Positions 8,691-17,160 of a stretch of DNA of 64,000 bases are shown here, piece by piece. Under the pieces are notes generated by a model that was not told where the DNA came from, did not search any database, and saw only the letters and a list, made by a program, of their open reading frames with translations. Made by a program: the position numbers and the translations under genes. The stretch spans positions 1-64,000 of the forward strand of contig JAFNEO010000023.1 in the NCBI GenBank assembly GCA_017886205.1, read 5' to 3'. This DNA is from Candidatus Aminicenantota bacterium. Its GTDB lineage: Bacteria > Acidobacteriota > Aminicenantia > Aminicenantales > UBA8522. Position 1 is the first letter of the stretch; each line of letters starts with the position of its first letter.

Positions 8691-9512
8691 ATGAACGACC
8701 GGATTCTTGTCTTTACCGACCTCGATGGGACGCTCCTCGACCACCGGACCTATTCCTTTGAGCCGGCCCGGCCCGCCCTCCGCCTGTTGCGAGAATCCGG
8801 CATCCCCCTGATCATCTGCACGAGCAAGACCCGCGCCGAGGTCGAAAAAATCCGGGCGGCTCTAGGAAACACCGACCCCTTTGTCGCCGAAAACGGTGGG
8901 GCCGTCTTCGTTCCGGAAGGCGATTTCTCCATCGAGCTTCGTGCGGCCAGGAGGGATTCGGGCTATCTCGTGGTCGAATTAGGAACTTCATACCATCGAA
9001 TCTTAAGGACTTTTTCCCAAATGAAAGAACGTCTGTCGGGCCGACTGCGGGGCTTCTCCGACATGGCCATCGAAGAAGTGGCCCGCCTCACCGGGCTCTC
9101 CCTCGATGAGGCGGCCCGGGCGAAGAAGAGGGAATATGACGAGCCGTTTGTTCTGGACGATCCGGCCACCAACCTGGATACCGTCCGTGAGATGGCCGAA
9201 TCCGCCGGACTAAGTATCACCCGGGGCCGCTTCTTTCATCTCACCGGCAAAAATGATAAAGGAAGGTCGGTCAGGCTAGTAAAGGATATCTATGCCCGAA
9301 CCGACGGGATCGCTGCCCGGACGATCGGCCTCGGGGACAGCCCCAATGACCTGCCCCTTCTCGAAAATGTCGATTTTCCCGTCCTCGTCCAAAAGCCGGG
9401 AGGACGGTATGAACCCTCCATCCGGCTCGACAACCTCATCTTGGCGCCGGGGGAGGGGCCCATCGGCTGGTCCGTGGCGGTCCGTGAGCTCGTGGACCGC
9501 CTCACCAGCTGA
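8691..9512 (+). CDS. gpgP: Glucosyl-3-phosphoglycerate (or mannosyl-3-phosphoglycerate) phosphatase
   Basis: This is a HAD-superfamily phosphatase of the MPGP type, about 273 residues. Motif I is VFTDLDGTLLDH (nucleophile Asp10, Asp12), motif II is the Thr/Ser in IICTSKTRAE, and motif III/IV is TIGLGDSPNDLPLL. Family members remove phosphate from mannosyl- or glucosyl-3-phosphoglycerate, the last step in making charged compatible solutes in the cytoplasm. Its partner gpgS starts 23 bases downstream, which favours the glucosyl substrate. A GTG nine bases upstream (8682) is an alternative start. Some HAD-IIB relatives have other substrates, so context carries much of the call. Confidence 0.8.
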   Translation: MNDRILVFTDLDGTLLDHRTYSFEPARPALRLLRESGIPLIICTSKTRAEVEKIRAALGNTDPFVAENGGAVFVPEGDFSIELRAARRDSGYLVVELGTSYHRILRTFSQMKERLSGRLRGFSDMAIEEVARLTGLSLDEAARAKKREYDEPFVLDDPATNLDTVREMAESAGLSITRGRFFHLTGKNDKGRSVRLVKDIYARTDGIAARTIGLGDSPNDLPLLENVDFPVLVQKPGGRYEPSIRLDNLILAPGEGPIGWSVAVRELVDRLTS

Positions 9513-9535
9513 ACAATTCAAAACAGGAGGTTGCC

Positions 9536-10750
9536 ATGGCGGATTTTCATCAGAGCGGAGTCATCACGACTTTTCACCGACTCAAGACCACGGACCTGGA
9601 CCGCATTGAGCAGGAGCTCATCGAATTCAGCCGTCACCGCCCCATCGCCCTCGTTCTTCCCATCACCCCCGCCGAGTTGGGTTCTCCCGCCATCCAGGGC
9701 ATCATGAAGAACCTCAAAGAGATCCCCTATCTCAACGAAATCGTCGTCACCCTTGGCCGAACCGCTGAGAAGGATCATTTCCTGCAGGCCAGGGAATTCT
9801 TCTCTTCCTTGCCCCAGAGACATCGCATCATCTGGGCGTCCGGTCCCTCCTTAGCCGGACGTTATCGGCTTCTCGCGGAGAACGACCTCCAGGTGGGCGG
9901 GGATGGAAAGGGGCGGTCCGCCTGGATCGCCTACGGTTATGTCCTCTCTCGAGATGAAAGCAAGGTCATCGCTCTCCACGACTGCGATATCGTCAACCAC
10001 TCCCGGGAGCTCGTCGCGAGGCTATGCTATCCTGTGGCTTCACCCACTGTCGATTACGCCTTCTGCAAAGGATACTATGCCCGTGTGACCGACCGGATGC
10101 ACGGCCGGGTGACGCGGCTGTTCGTCACTCCCCTTATCCGCAGCCTGGAAAAGGTGATGGGCTGTCTCCCTTTTCTGGTCTATCTGGACAGCTTTCGCTA
10201 TCCCTTGGCCGGAGAGTTTTCCATGCTGACCGAACTGGCCAGGATAAACCGGATCCCCAGCGATTGGGGGCTTGAAGTTGAGACTTTAGCTGAGGTCTAT
10301 CGCAATTACTCGCTGCGACGCATCTGCCAAGCTGAGCTCTGCGAGACCTACGAGCACAAGCATCAGCCTCTGTCGGCGGAGGACCCGGCTACGGGACTGA
10401 TGAAAATGGCCATCGATATCGCCAAGTCGATCTTCCGGAATTTGGCCATCGAAGGAATCACCCTGAGTTCGAGCGCGCTCGGGACGCTTCTGATTAACTA
10501 CCAGCGGACGGCCAAGGACTCGATTAAGCGATACCGGGACGACGCCGCCATCAATGGGCTCATCTTCGATGCCCACCAAGAAACGATCGTCGTCGAGGCC
10601 TTCACCAAGGCTCTTCAAATAGCCGGGAAGGGTTTCCTGGAGGACCCTCTCTATTCCCCCCTCATTCCGAACTGGAACCGAGTGATTTCCGCGATCCCCG
10701 ACTTCTTGGACCGGCTGCGCGATCAGGTCGAAGCGGAAAACGCGGCCTGA
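9536..10750 (+). CDS. gpgS: Glucosyl-3-phosphoglycerate synthase
   Basis: This GT81-type enzyme is about 404 residues. It transfers glucose from an NDP-glucose to 3-phosphoglycerate, the first step of glucosylglycerate synthesis. Visible features are FHRLKTTD near the start, VVTLGRT, the GKGRSAWIAYGY segment, the DxD-type metal site ALHDCDIVNHS, PLAGEFSM, and SDWGLEVETLAEVY, all typical of bacterial GpgS. A strong Shine-Dalgarno (AGGAGGTTGCC) precedes the ATG. It directly follows the phosphatase gene, so both steps are encoded together. Glucosylglycerate accumulates under salt, heat or nitrogen stress in other bacteria. Whether a second sugar is added here depends on the divergent glycosyltransferase. 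Confidence 0.85.
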   Translation: MADFHQSGVITTFHRLKTTDLDRIEQELIEFSRHRPIALVLPITPAELGSPAIQGIMKNLKEIPYLNEIVVTLGRTAEKDHFLQAREFFSSLPQRHRIIWASGPSLAGRYRLLAENDLQVGGDGKGRSAWIAYGYVLSRDESKVIALHDCDIVNHSRELVARLCYPVASPTVDYAFCKGYYARVTDRMHGRVTRLFVTPLIRSLEKVMGCLPFLVYLDSFRYPLAGEFSMLTELARINRIPSDWGLEVETLAEVYRNYSLRRICQAELCETYEHKHQPLSAEDPATGLMKMAIDIAKSIFRNLAIEGITLSSSALGTLLINYQRTAKDSIKRYRDDAAINGLIFDAHQETIVVEAFTKALQIAGKGFLEDPLYSPLIPNWNRVISAIPDFLDRLRDQVEAENAA

Positions 10751-10771
10751 ATATATTGGTGACGAGTCCAT

Positions 10772-10800
10772 TTGACATTGCCCTGGCAGAAATTTATAGT
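10772..10800 (+). promoter_or_regulatory. Sigma-70-like promoter of the POT transporter gene
   Basis: TTGACA (10772-10777), a 17-base spacer and TATAGT (10795-10800) form a near-consensus promoter. It lies 57 bases upstream of the transporter ATG and just after the gpgS stop codon. Confidence 0.65.
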
Positions 10801-10857
10801 AAGCCGAAAAACGCCCGACCGATCATGACGCCATCTCTGATTCAAGGACGGTGAGCC

Positions 10858-12540
10858 ATGTTCAAAGGACATCCCAAGGGACTCTACATTGCCTTCTTCG
10901 CCAACATGGGCGAGCGCTTTGGATTCTACACAATGATCAGCATCTTCGTGCTGTTCCTGCAAGCCAAATACGGCCTCAACGCCACGGCCGCGAGCTTCAT
11001 CTATAGCATCTTTATGTTCGGCGTCTATTTCTTCCCGCTGCTCGGCGGTTTCCTCGCCGACCGGTTTTTGGGCTACGGAAAGACCATCAGCCTGGGGCTC
11101 ATCACCATGTTCCTCGGCTACGTCCTCATGGCGGTCCCCAGCGCGCTGGGGTCGAACTTCTGGCTGGTCGTCGTCGCCCTGGCCGTGATCGCCCTGGGAA
11201 CCGGGCTTTTCAAGGGCAACCTCCAGGCCCTCGTCGGGAACCTCTACGACGGCCCGAAATACGGCGCTCTGAGGGACCGCGCCTTCAACATCTTCTACAT
11301 GGGAATCAACATCGGCGCCATGTTCGCGCCCACGGCCTCGGAGAAGGTCTGCAACTGGATCCTCTCGGCCTCGAATTATTATTACGATGCCCGGATCCCG
11401 GCGCTGGCCAACGATTTCCTGAAGGGCCGGCTGGCCGACGCTGCCGAATATCTGTCGATCGCCCAGGCCCAGAACCCCGGCGTAACCCTGGATAGCCTGA
11501 AGACGTTCTCGGAAAGCTACATCAACGCCCTGAGCAAGTCCTACCACTACGGCTTCGGCGTGGCCTGTATTGCCTTGATCATTTCCATGCTGATTTTCTG
11601 GGGATTCCGGAAATTCTACAGCCATGCCGACCTCACCGAACGGCAGAAAGCCAAGTCCGAGGCGCTCAAGTCCCAGTTGGTCGAACTCACTCCTCAGCAG
11701 ACCAAAGAGCGGCTGATCGCCCTGGGGCTGGTCTTTTTTGTGGTCATCTTCTTCTGGATGGCGTTCCACCAGAGCGCCGTCACCATGACCTACTTCGCTC
11801 GGGATTACACGGTGCCCAGCGTAGGCAAGGCCACAAACCTCTGGTTCGATATAGTCGGGCTCCTTTCTATATTCGGTTCGGTCATCGGCCTCGTCTTCCT
11901 GCTGAGAAAGGGCTCGCGGCCGACGGCCCGCCTCCTCGGCGGAGCGGCCTTCGCGGTCTTCGCCGTCCTTACTTACATGAGATACAGCAGCTATGCGGAC
12001 TCCAACCCTTTCACGCCCCAGAAATTCCAGCATTTCAACCCCTTCTTCATCGTCGCCCTGACGCCGCTCATCGTCGGTTTTTTCGCCTTCTTGAACAAGA
12101 TCGGGAAGGAGCCCTCCACCCCGCGCAAGATCGGCTTCGGCATGCTGATCACGGCGGTCGCCTTCGTCATCCTCGTCCTGGGCTCGCAGGGGCTTGCCAG
12201 CCCGAAAGCGCTGGCCGGACGGGTGGCGCCACCCGATTCTCTTGTCTCAGTCTACTGGCTGATCTCGACTTACTTCCTGCTGACGATCGCCGAGCTGTTC
12301 CTTAGCCCAATGGGGATATCGTTTGTCTCGAGGGTGGCGCCGCCAAAGTACAAAGGGCTGATGCAGGGTGGGTGGTTCGCCGCGACGGCGATCGGGAACA
12401 ACCTCGTGGGTGTCGTCGGCTATTTCTGGCTGCGGGTACCGCTCTGGGCCCTCTGGTCGATTCTGGTCGTCTGCTGCGTCCTTTCCGCCGGCTTTATGTT
12501 CTTGGTCATGAAACGGCTGGAGCGGGCGGCGCGTGCATAG
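10858..12540 (+). CDS. POT/PTR2-family proton-coupled oligopeptide transporter
   Basis: This integral membrane protein of about 560 residues has 12-14 predicted helices and the POT signature in its first helices (GERFGFYTM, GGFLADRFLGYGKT, GLFKGNLQALVGNLY). POT carriers import di- and tripeptides with protons. The usual ExxERF motif of helix 1 reads NMGERF here, so the first acidic residue of the pair is Asn (about residue 16). This may change proton coupling. A soluble linker of about 60 residues (A..EYLSIAQAQNP...) is inserted mid-protein. The Shine-Dalgarno is AAGGACGGTGA. The S9 peptidase gene follows 77 bases downstream in the same direction, suggesting a peptide-use pair. Confidence 0.87.
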   Translation: MFKGHPKGLYIAFFANMGERFGFYTMISIFVLFLQAKYGLNATAASFIYSIFMFGVYFFPLLGGFLADRFLGYGKTISLGLITMFLGYVLMAVPSALGSNFWLVVVALAVIALGTGLFKGNLQALVGNLYDGPKYGALRDRAFNIFYMGINIGAMFAPTASEKVCNWILSASNYYYDARIPALANDFLKGRLADAAEYLSIAQAQNPGVTLDSLKTFSESYINALSKSYHYGFGVACIALIISMLIFWGFRKFYSHADLTERQKAKSEALKSQLVELTPQQTKERLIALGLVFFVVIFFWMAFHQSAVTMTYFARDYTVPSVGKATNLWFDIVGLLSIFGSVIGLVFLLRKGSRPTARLLGGAAFAVFAVLTYMRYSSYADSNPFTPQKFQHFNPFFIVALTPLIVGFFAFLNKIGKEPSTPRKIGFGMLITAVAFVILVLGSQGLASPKALAGRVAPPDSLVSVYWLISTYFLLTIAELFLSPMGISFVSRVAPPKYKGLMQGGWFAATAIGNNLVGVVGYFWLRVPLWALWSILVVCCVLSAGFMFLVMKRLERAARA

Positions 12541-12617
12541 GACTGCCCCTCTGTCTGCCGGTTTCGACATTGGATGATAGCGAGAATAATCCGCCTGAAA
12601 CGAGGAGGACTCAGATC

Positions 12618-14666
12618 ATGAAAAGAACCGTATTTGTATTTCTTCTGGTCGCGTTGGCCTGGGGAGTAGGACCAGTTGCGGTCTCCGCTGAACAGCCGGC
12701 CAAGCGGTCTGTAAAGGTCGACAATTTCGCTCGGCTCCGGTCCGTCGGCGACCCCCAGCTCTCCTTTGACGGCAAGTGGGTCGCCTACACGGTCAGCACG
12801 ATCGACCTGGAAAAAGACAAGCGCGACACCGATATCTGGATGGTGAGCTGGGAGGGGGGAGAGGAGGTCCGTTTGACCTCGAGCCCAGACGGCGAGAGCC
12901 GGCCGCGCTGGAGCCCGGACAATCGCACCCTCGCCTTCCTGGCCTCGCGGGGAGACGAAGACCAGAAGAAGAAAGGGTCGCAGGTCTGGCTCCTCGACCG
13001 CCGCGGCGGCGAAGCCCAGCGCCTCACCGACATCAAAGGCGGAATCTCAGACTATGCCTGGTCCCCCGACGGCAAACGGCTTGTCCTCGTCGTCAGTGAC
13101 CCGAACCCGGACGATGAGCCGGAACAGAAAGAGGGCTGGAAGCGGAAGACGAGGCCTCCGATCTTGATCGATCGCTACCACTTCAAGCAGGATCGCCAAG
13201 GATATCTCATCAACCTGCATGAACACCTCTGGGTGTTCGACCTGGAAACGCGCAAGGGTGACGCGATCACTTCGGGCGCCTATGCCGACCGGTCCCCGGC
13301 CTGGTCTCCGGACGGACGGTCGATCGCCTTCGTGAGCAACCGCGCTCCCGACCCCGACCGGTCGGGCGACAGCAATGTTTATGTCATCGAGGCCGAGACG
13401 GGGGCCGAGCCGCGGCCGGTGACGACTTTTACCGGGCCGGACGGAGGTCGTCCGGCCTGGAGTCCCGATGGACAGTGGATCGCCTACCTCCAGGGCGATG
13501 AGCCGCGTTTCTCTGCTTACAATCTGAACAAGCTGGCTATCGTGCCGCCGGCCGGAGGACCTGCCCGGGTATTGACTCCCGCCCTCGACCGCGCTGTGGA
13601 AAGCCCGGTTTTGTGGTCGGCGGACGGCCAATCCCTCATCTTCGTCGTGGAGGACGACCGGGCGAGCTACGTCGGACGGATCGCGGCAGCGGGGGGGAAT
13701 GTCGAAAAGCTGACCGGAGGGCGCCGAGCCGTGTCCTCACTCTGCTTGGGAAGCGATGGAAAGACTGCGCTCCTCACCGCGACCGCCGCCGAACTCCCTG
13801 AAGTCCACGCTCTTGAAGACGGCGCGTTTCGCCGCCTCAGCCGCCAGAACGATGCCTGGCTCTCTGAGGTCCAGCTCGGCACCACCGAAGACTTCACTTC
13901 GAAGAGCAAGGACGGCACGGTCGTCAACAGCCTTATGGTGAAGCCGGCCGATTTCAAGCCCGGGCAGAAATATCCGCTGCTGCTCTTCATCCATGGCGGG
14001 CCCAATGGCCAGGACGAGCATTCGTTCAGTTTTGACCAGGAGCTCTTCGCGGCGCAGGGCTATGTCGTGCTGGCCGTGAATTATCGGGGAAGCTCCGGAA
14101 GGGGGTCGGCTTTCCAAAAAGCGATCTATGCTGACTGGTGTCACAAGGAGGTCATCGACCTCATCGGCGCCGTGGACGAGGCCATCCGCAGCGGCGTCGC
14201 CGACCCTGACAGGCTAGGGCTCGGGGGCTGGAGCTATGGAGGAATCCTGACGGACGCGACCATCGCCGTGGACCAGCGGTTCAAGGCGGCGGTGAGCGGG
14301 GCGGGATCTTCGCTCCAGCTCACCATGTACGGCACCGACCAGTATATCCTGCAGTATGAGCAGGAGCTGGGGCCTCCCTGGAAGGGGCTGGAACCCTGGC
14401 TCAAGGTTTCGGCGGCGTTCCTGAGGGCCGACCGGATCAAGACGCCGACCCTTTTCATGTGCGGCGAAAAAGACTTCAACGTCCCGATCGCCGGGAGCGA
14501 ACAGATGTACCAGGCGCTCAAGAGTCGGGGCATCGATACCCAGCTCGTTATCTACCCGGGCCAATTCCACGGGATCACGATGCCGAGCTATGCGCGTGAC
14601 CGGATCGAGCGGCGCTTGGCGTGGTATAACAAGTACCTCAAGCCGGCCGGCCAACCGGCCTCTTGA
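12618..14666 (+). CDS. Secreted S9-family prolyl oligopeptidase-like peptidase
   Basis: A signal peptide (MKRTVFVFLLVALAWG...VSA) precedes a WD/TolB-like beta-propeller with several (W)SPDG repeats (SPDGESRPRWSPDNRTL, WSPDGKRL, WSPDGRSIAFVSN). A C-terminal alpha/beta-hydrolase domain follows. The catalytic triad is Ser539 in GGWSYGG, Asp619 in GEKDFNVP and His651 in GQFHGI. This matches acylaminoacyl-peptidase or dipeptidyl-peptidase IV-like S9C enzymes of about 680 residues. It probably cleaves peptides in the periplasm, supplying the adjacent POT transporter. The ATG at 12618 is chosen over longer in-frame extensions because GAGGAGG and the signal peptide lie there. Confidence 0.88.
   Translation: MKRTVFVFLLVALAWGVGPVAVSAEQPAKRSVKVDNFARLRSVGDPQLSFDGKWVAYTVSTIDLEKDKRDTDIWMVSWEGGEEVRLTSSPDGESRPRWSPDNRTLAFLASRGDEDQKKKGSQVWLLDRRGGEAQRLTDIKGGISDYAWSPDGKRLVLVVSDPNPDDEPEQKEGWKRKTRPPILIDRYHFKQDRQGYLINLHEHLWVFDLETRKGDAITSGAYADRSPAWSPDGRSIAFVSNRAPDPDRSGDSNVYVIEAETGAEPRPVTTFTGPDGGRPAWSPDGQWIAYLQGDEPRFSAYNLNKLAIVPPAGGPARVLTPALDRAVESPVLWSADGQSLIFVVEDDRASYVGRIAAAGGNVEKLTGGRRAVSSLCLGSDGKTALLTATAAELPEVHALEDGAFRRLSRQNDAWLSEVQLGTTEDFTSKSKDGTVVNSLMVKPADFKPGQKYPLLLFIHGGPNGQDEHSFSFDQELFAAQGYVVLAVNYRGSSGRGSAFQKAIYADWCHKEVIDLIGAVDEAIRSGVADPDRLGLGGWSYGGILTDATIAVDQRFKAAVSGAGSSLQLTMYGTDQYILQYEQELGPPWKGLEPWLKVSAAFLRADRIKTPTLFMCGEKDFNVPIAGSEQMYQALKSRGIDTQLVIYPGQFHGITMPSYARDRIERRLAWYNKYLKPAGQPAS
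14645..14660. terminator. Hairpin at the convergent end of the S9 gene
   Basis: GGCCGG, a CCAA loop and CCGGCC form a six-pair stem inside the last codons of the S9 gene. It faces the convergent redoxin gene, which ends 20 bases further on. There is no long T-tract, so termination is only possible. Confidence 0.3.
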
Positions 14667-14685
14667 GGCGGAGGCGGTTCTCGGC

Positions 14686-15312
14686 CTATTCGGCGTACTT
14701 GACCGAGCAGCCGTAGGGCTTGGTCGTCGTCGTGGCCACTGGTTCTCCCTTGAGAAGGGAATCGACGGCCAGCTTGACGTAGTTCGTCCGGGTTTCGTTG
14801 GCACCACGGGTATCGTCATCCACGGCGCCGTTGTAGGCCAGCTTCCCTTCCTTGTCGATCACGAACATATGGGGGGTGGTCTTGGCCCCGAGCGCTTTGC
14901 CGGCTTTCCCATCCGGGTCCATGAGCAGGGCGGTGAAGGCCGCCTTCCAGTCGGCGTAGATGGACTTGAGGGCTTCCGGAGTCTGGTAGTTCTGGTGGTT
15001 CGGGTTTGTCGAGTTGATGGTCATCCAGACGACTCCCTTGTCCGTGCACTCCTTCTGCAGGGCGGGCATCAGGCCGTCCCGGTAGTGACGCTGGACGACG
15101 GGGCAGCCCGGATTGGTCCATTCGAGGACGACGATTTTTCCTCTGAAATCCGAGAGTTTGTGCAGCGTCCCGCTGATGCCCTGCAACTGAAAATCGGGTG
15201 CCAAACTTCCGATCGCCGGGACCTGCTCCTGGGCTTCCAGGACGGCCGGCAGAAAGGCCAGGGCGGCGAGCCAAACTAAGAGAAGGGTTCCTTTGGTTCC
15301 GTTGAATGCCAT
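14686..15312 (-). CDS. Periplasmic thioredoxin-fold redoxin (PRX-like)
   Basis: An N-terminal signal segment (LLLVWLAALAFLPAVLEAQ) leads into an AhpC/TSA-type redoxin domain with APDFQLQGISGTLHKLSDFRGK. A single active-site cysteine lies in WTNPGCPVVQRHY. A second, distant Cys is in the C-terminal KPYGCSVKY. The NPGCPVVQRHY sequence is characteristic of the PRX_like1 group of exported thioredoxin-like proteins. Peroxidase or disulfide-reductase activity is likely but unproven. The Shine-Dalgarno is AAGGAGGCATAAAC. The DsbD N-domain-like gene ends 28 bases upstream on the same strand, suggesting a shared transcript and an extracytoplasmic thiol function. Confidence 0.8.
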   Translation of the reverse strand: MAFNGTKGTLLLVWLAALAFLPAVLEAQEQVPAIGSLAPDFQLQGISGTLHKLSDFRGKIVVLEWTNPGCPVVQRHYRDGLMPALQKECTDKGVVWMTINSTNPNHQNYQTPEALKSIYADWKAAFTALLMDPDGKAGKALGAKTTPHMFVIDKEGKLAYNGAVDDDTRGANETRTNYVKLAVDSLLKGEPVATTTTKPYGCSVKYAE

Positions 15313-15340
15313 GTTTATGCCTCCTTCAAGATTTGGGATT

Positions 15341-16210
15341 TCACTCCTTGACCGGAATCGAGACCACGAAACCCGCGCCGTCGATGATGACGAGGCCGCT
15401 GATCATGGAGAGGACGGCCGAGGGATTTGAAGGCTCGACAGGGATGATGAGTTTTCCTTCTTTCATCGCGATTTGGTAATGATCGATCACGAAGTCCGCG
15501 AGCGGATAAGGGTAGAAGTCGGATACCCTGGCCGCATCCCGGCCGGACAGGGTGACCTCCACAGTCCATCTTCCGGGCGGCTTGGTGAGCCGGGCTCCAT
15601 TCGCCGTGAGTTGGGCCGCGCTCAAGGATTTTGGATATCGGGACGAGAACCGGGACAAGATGGATCTGGACTTTTGGGTTTCCGTGGGGGATAAATCGGA
15701 GAGGTTTACCTGAGCTGTCGATTCTCCGGTGATGCAGCTTTCCCGGCAGGCCATCCAGTCCAGGACGGCAGTGATGGTCGGTCTGTCGGCCGCAGAGTAT
15801 TTCTCTGGCCGACGGATATCGCAGAGGATGAGGGTTTCGTCCGTGAAGCCGTAAGTGACGATATCGCCGTGGACGAACTTCTGCGGTGTCCGGAATCGCA
15901 GCCTCCCGGCCTCAAAGCCCAGCGGCAGCTGCCATCTTATGAGCGGAGCCAGGCCGGCGTCGCCCGGGTTGAGCCAGTAGAGATACCAGCCCGGGGCGAG
16001 TTCGACGTGGAGGCCGACCGTGACCTCGTCAGAGCGGTTCTCCAGGACCAGGAGCTCAACTCGGCGCAGCGGCTTTTCTTCGGTTTCTTGAGGGAGGAGG
16101 AGCGGTGCGGCCGCCCCGAGCCGGGCCGTTGCGACCAAGGCGAGCGATGCCAGAACGGCCCGGACATTCACCGCAGCTCCCGGCCGTATCCGCGCGATCA
16201 TGGTTATCAT
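15341..16210 (-). CDS. Stand-alone DsbD/ScsB N-terminal-domain-like protein
   Basis: After a hydrophobic export signal (AVLASLALVATARLGAAA) the protein has the alpha-domain pattern of DsbD/ScsB: HVELAPGWYLYWLNPGDAGLAP, then VTYGFTDETLILCDI, then the conserved CRESCITGE. In full-length DsbD this domain is fused to eight membrane helices and a thioredoxin domain. None of those is present here, and the protein ends at about 289 residues. It may take electrons from, or pass them to, the redoxin encoded just downstream. The membrane electron source is not in the window. Confidence 0.68.
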   Translation of the reverse strand: MITMIARIRPGAAVNVRAVLASLALVATARLGAAAPLLLPQETEEKPLRRVELLVLENRSDEVTVGLHVELAPGWYLYWLNPGDAGLAPLIRWQLPLGFEAGRLRFRTPQKFVHGDIVTYGFTDETLILCDIRRPEKYSAADRPTITAVLDWMACRESCITGESTAQVNLSDLSPTETQKSRSILSRFSSRYPKSLSAAQLTANGARLTKPPGRWTVEVTLSGRDAARVSDFYPYPLADFVIDHYQIAMKEGKLIIPVEPSNPSAVLSMISGLVIIDGAGFVVSIPVKE

Positions 16211-16252
16211 CTATGTTAGCGGAGGCCGGACCACCCGTCAATAATCACTCGG

Positions 16253-17020
16253 TCAAGACCGGGCGGGCCTTTTTCTCAGCCTTCCCGCCGTCTTTGGACT
16301 TAGCTTTTTCTCGACCCGCGTGCAGAGGCCGAGGAGCATGTTCAGCTCCCATTCGGTCAGGCCGGACCGGCCGACGAGCCGCTTGAAGTGGCGGGTAATC
16401 TGGGCCGCAAGGTCCTTGTTCCCCACCCGGCCGTATCCCAGGATTTTAAGGATCATGGGAATGCGCCGGAAGAACCTCTGAACCTCCCTGTTCTCCACAA
16501 GTGGAAGAGGGTGGGCCTTGGACGCGACCCGGCTCAGTTCATAAGCCACGATCATGACGCTCTGGGCGAGGTTCAAGGAGGGGAAGGCGGGGTCAGAGGG
16601 AATCGTCAGGACGAGGCCGCACTCGTCGAGCTCCCGGTTGGTCAGGCCGTTGTGCTCGTTCCCAAAGAGAATTCCGACCCGGCTGGACCGTGCCATCCCG
16701 ACGATCCAGAGGGCCGCTTCCCGGACGTCCATGATGATCCCGCGCCGGCTGCCCAGCCGCCGTGTCGTGCCGACGACCAGGGACTTGCCGGCGATCGCCG
16801 ACCGGAATGTCCGATAGACCTTCGCCCGATCAAGCACATCCTTGGCCTGGCAGGCCATCGCCCTGGCTGCTTCGGTCAGGTAGGGGACGGGGGCTACGAG
16901 CTCGAGCTTGGGAAAGCCCATGTTCTTGATGGCCCGCGCCGCCGCGCCGATGTTCCCGGGCTCGGTCGGCCCGACGAGGACAAAGGAGATGTTTTCCGAC
17001 CAGGCTTTCATAGTGTGCAT
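16253..17020 (-). CDS. TrmJ-like tRNA/rRNA 2'-O-methyltransferase (SpoU family)
   Basis: The first 165 residues form a SPOUT knot methyltransferase. Motif 1 is VLVGPTEPGNIGAAARAIKNMGF, motif 2 is VGILFGNEHNGLTNREL, and motif 3 is IPSDPAFPSLNLAQSVMIVAYE. These are hallmarks of TrmJ, which methylates position 32 of tRNAs in the cytoplasm. The C-terminal 80 residues form the helical extension seen in TrmJ and end in a basic tail. An alternative Met lies three codons in (17011); GGAAG before 17020 supports the longer form. The exact RNA target is inferred from family membership. Confidence 0.85.
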   Translation of the reverse strand: MHTMKAWSENISFVLVGPTEPGNIGAAARAIKNMGFPKLELVAPVPYLTEAARAMACQAKDVLDRAKVYRTFRSAIAGKSLVVGTTRRLGSRRGIIMDVREAALWIVGMARSSRVGILFGNEHNGLTNRELDECGLVLTIPSDPAFPSLNLAQSVMIVAYELSRVASKAHPLPLVENREVQRFFRRIPMILKILGYGRVGNKDLAAQITRHFKRLVGRSGLTEWELNMLLGLCTRVEKKLSPKTAGRLRKRPARS

Positions 17021-17160
17021 TCGCTTCCGTCGTATTGATTATCACTTTCTTCGTGCAGGTGCAAACAAAAGGACCTGATGTGACGAAGCGGAAACAGAGA
17101 CGCCCATATGGACTCTCATGACCTTGCGCAGGACAGTGAGAATTTGATAAGAATAAGACA

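Noticed and set aside
10723-12033. Minus-strand open frame of 436 codons opposite the POT transporter
   Set aside because: Highly charged shadow of a membrane protein gene; no supporting signals.
12372-12617. N-terminal extension of the S9 peptidase into the POT gene
   Set aside because: It overlaps the transporter in another frame; a signal peptide and GAGGAGG mark the start at 12618.
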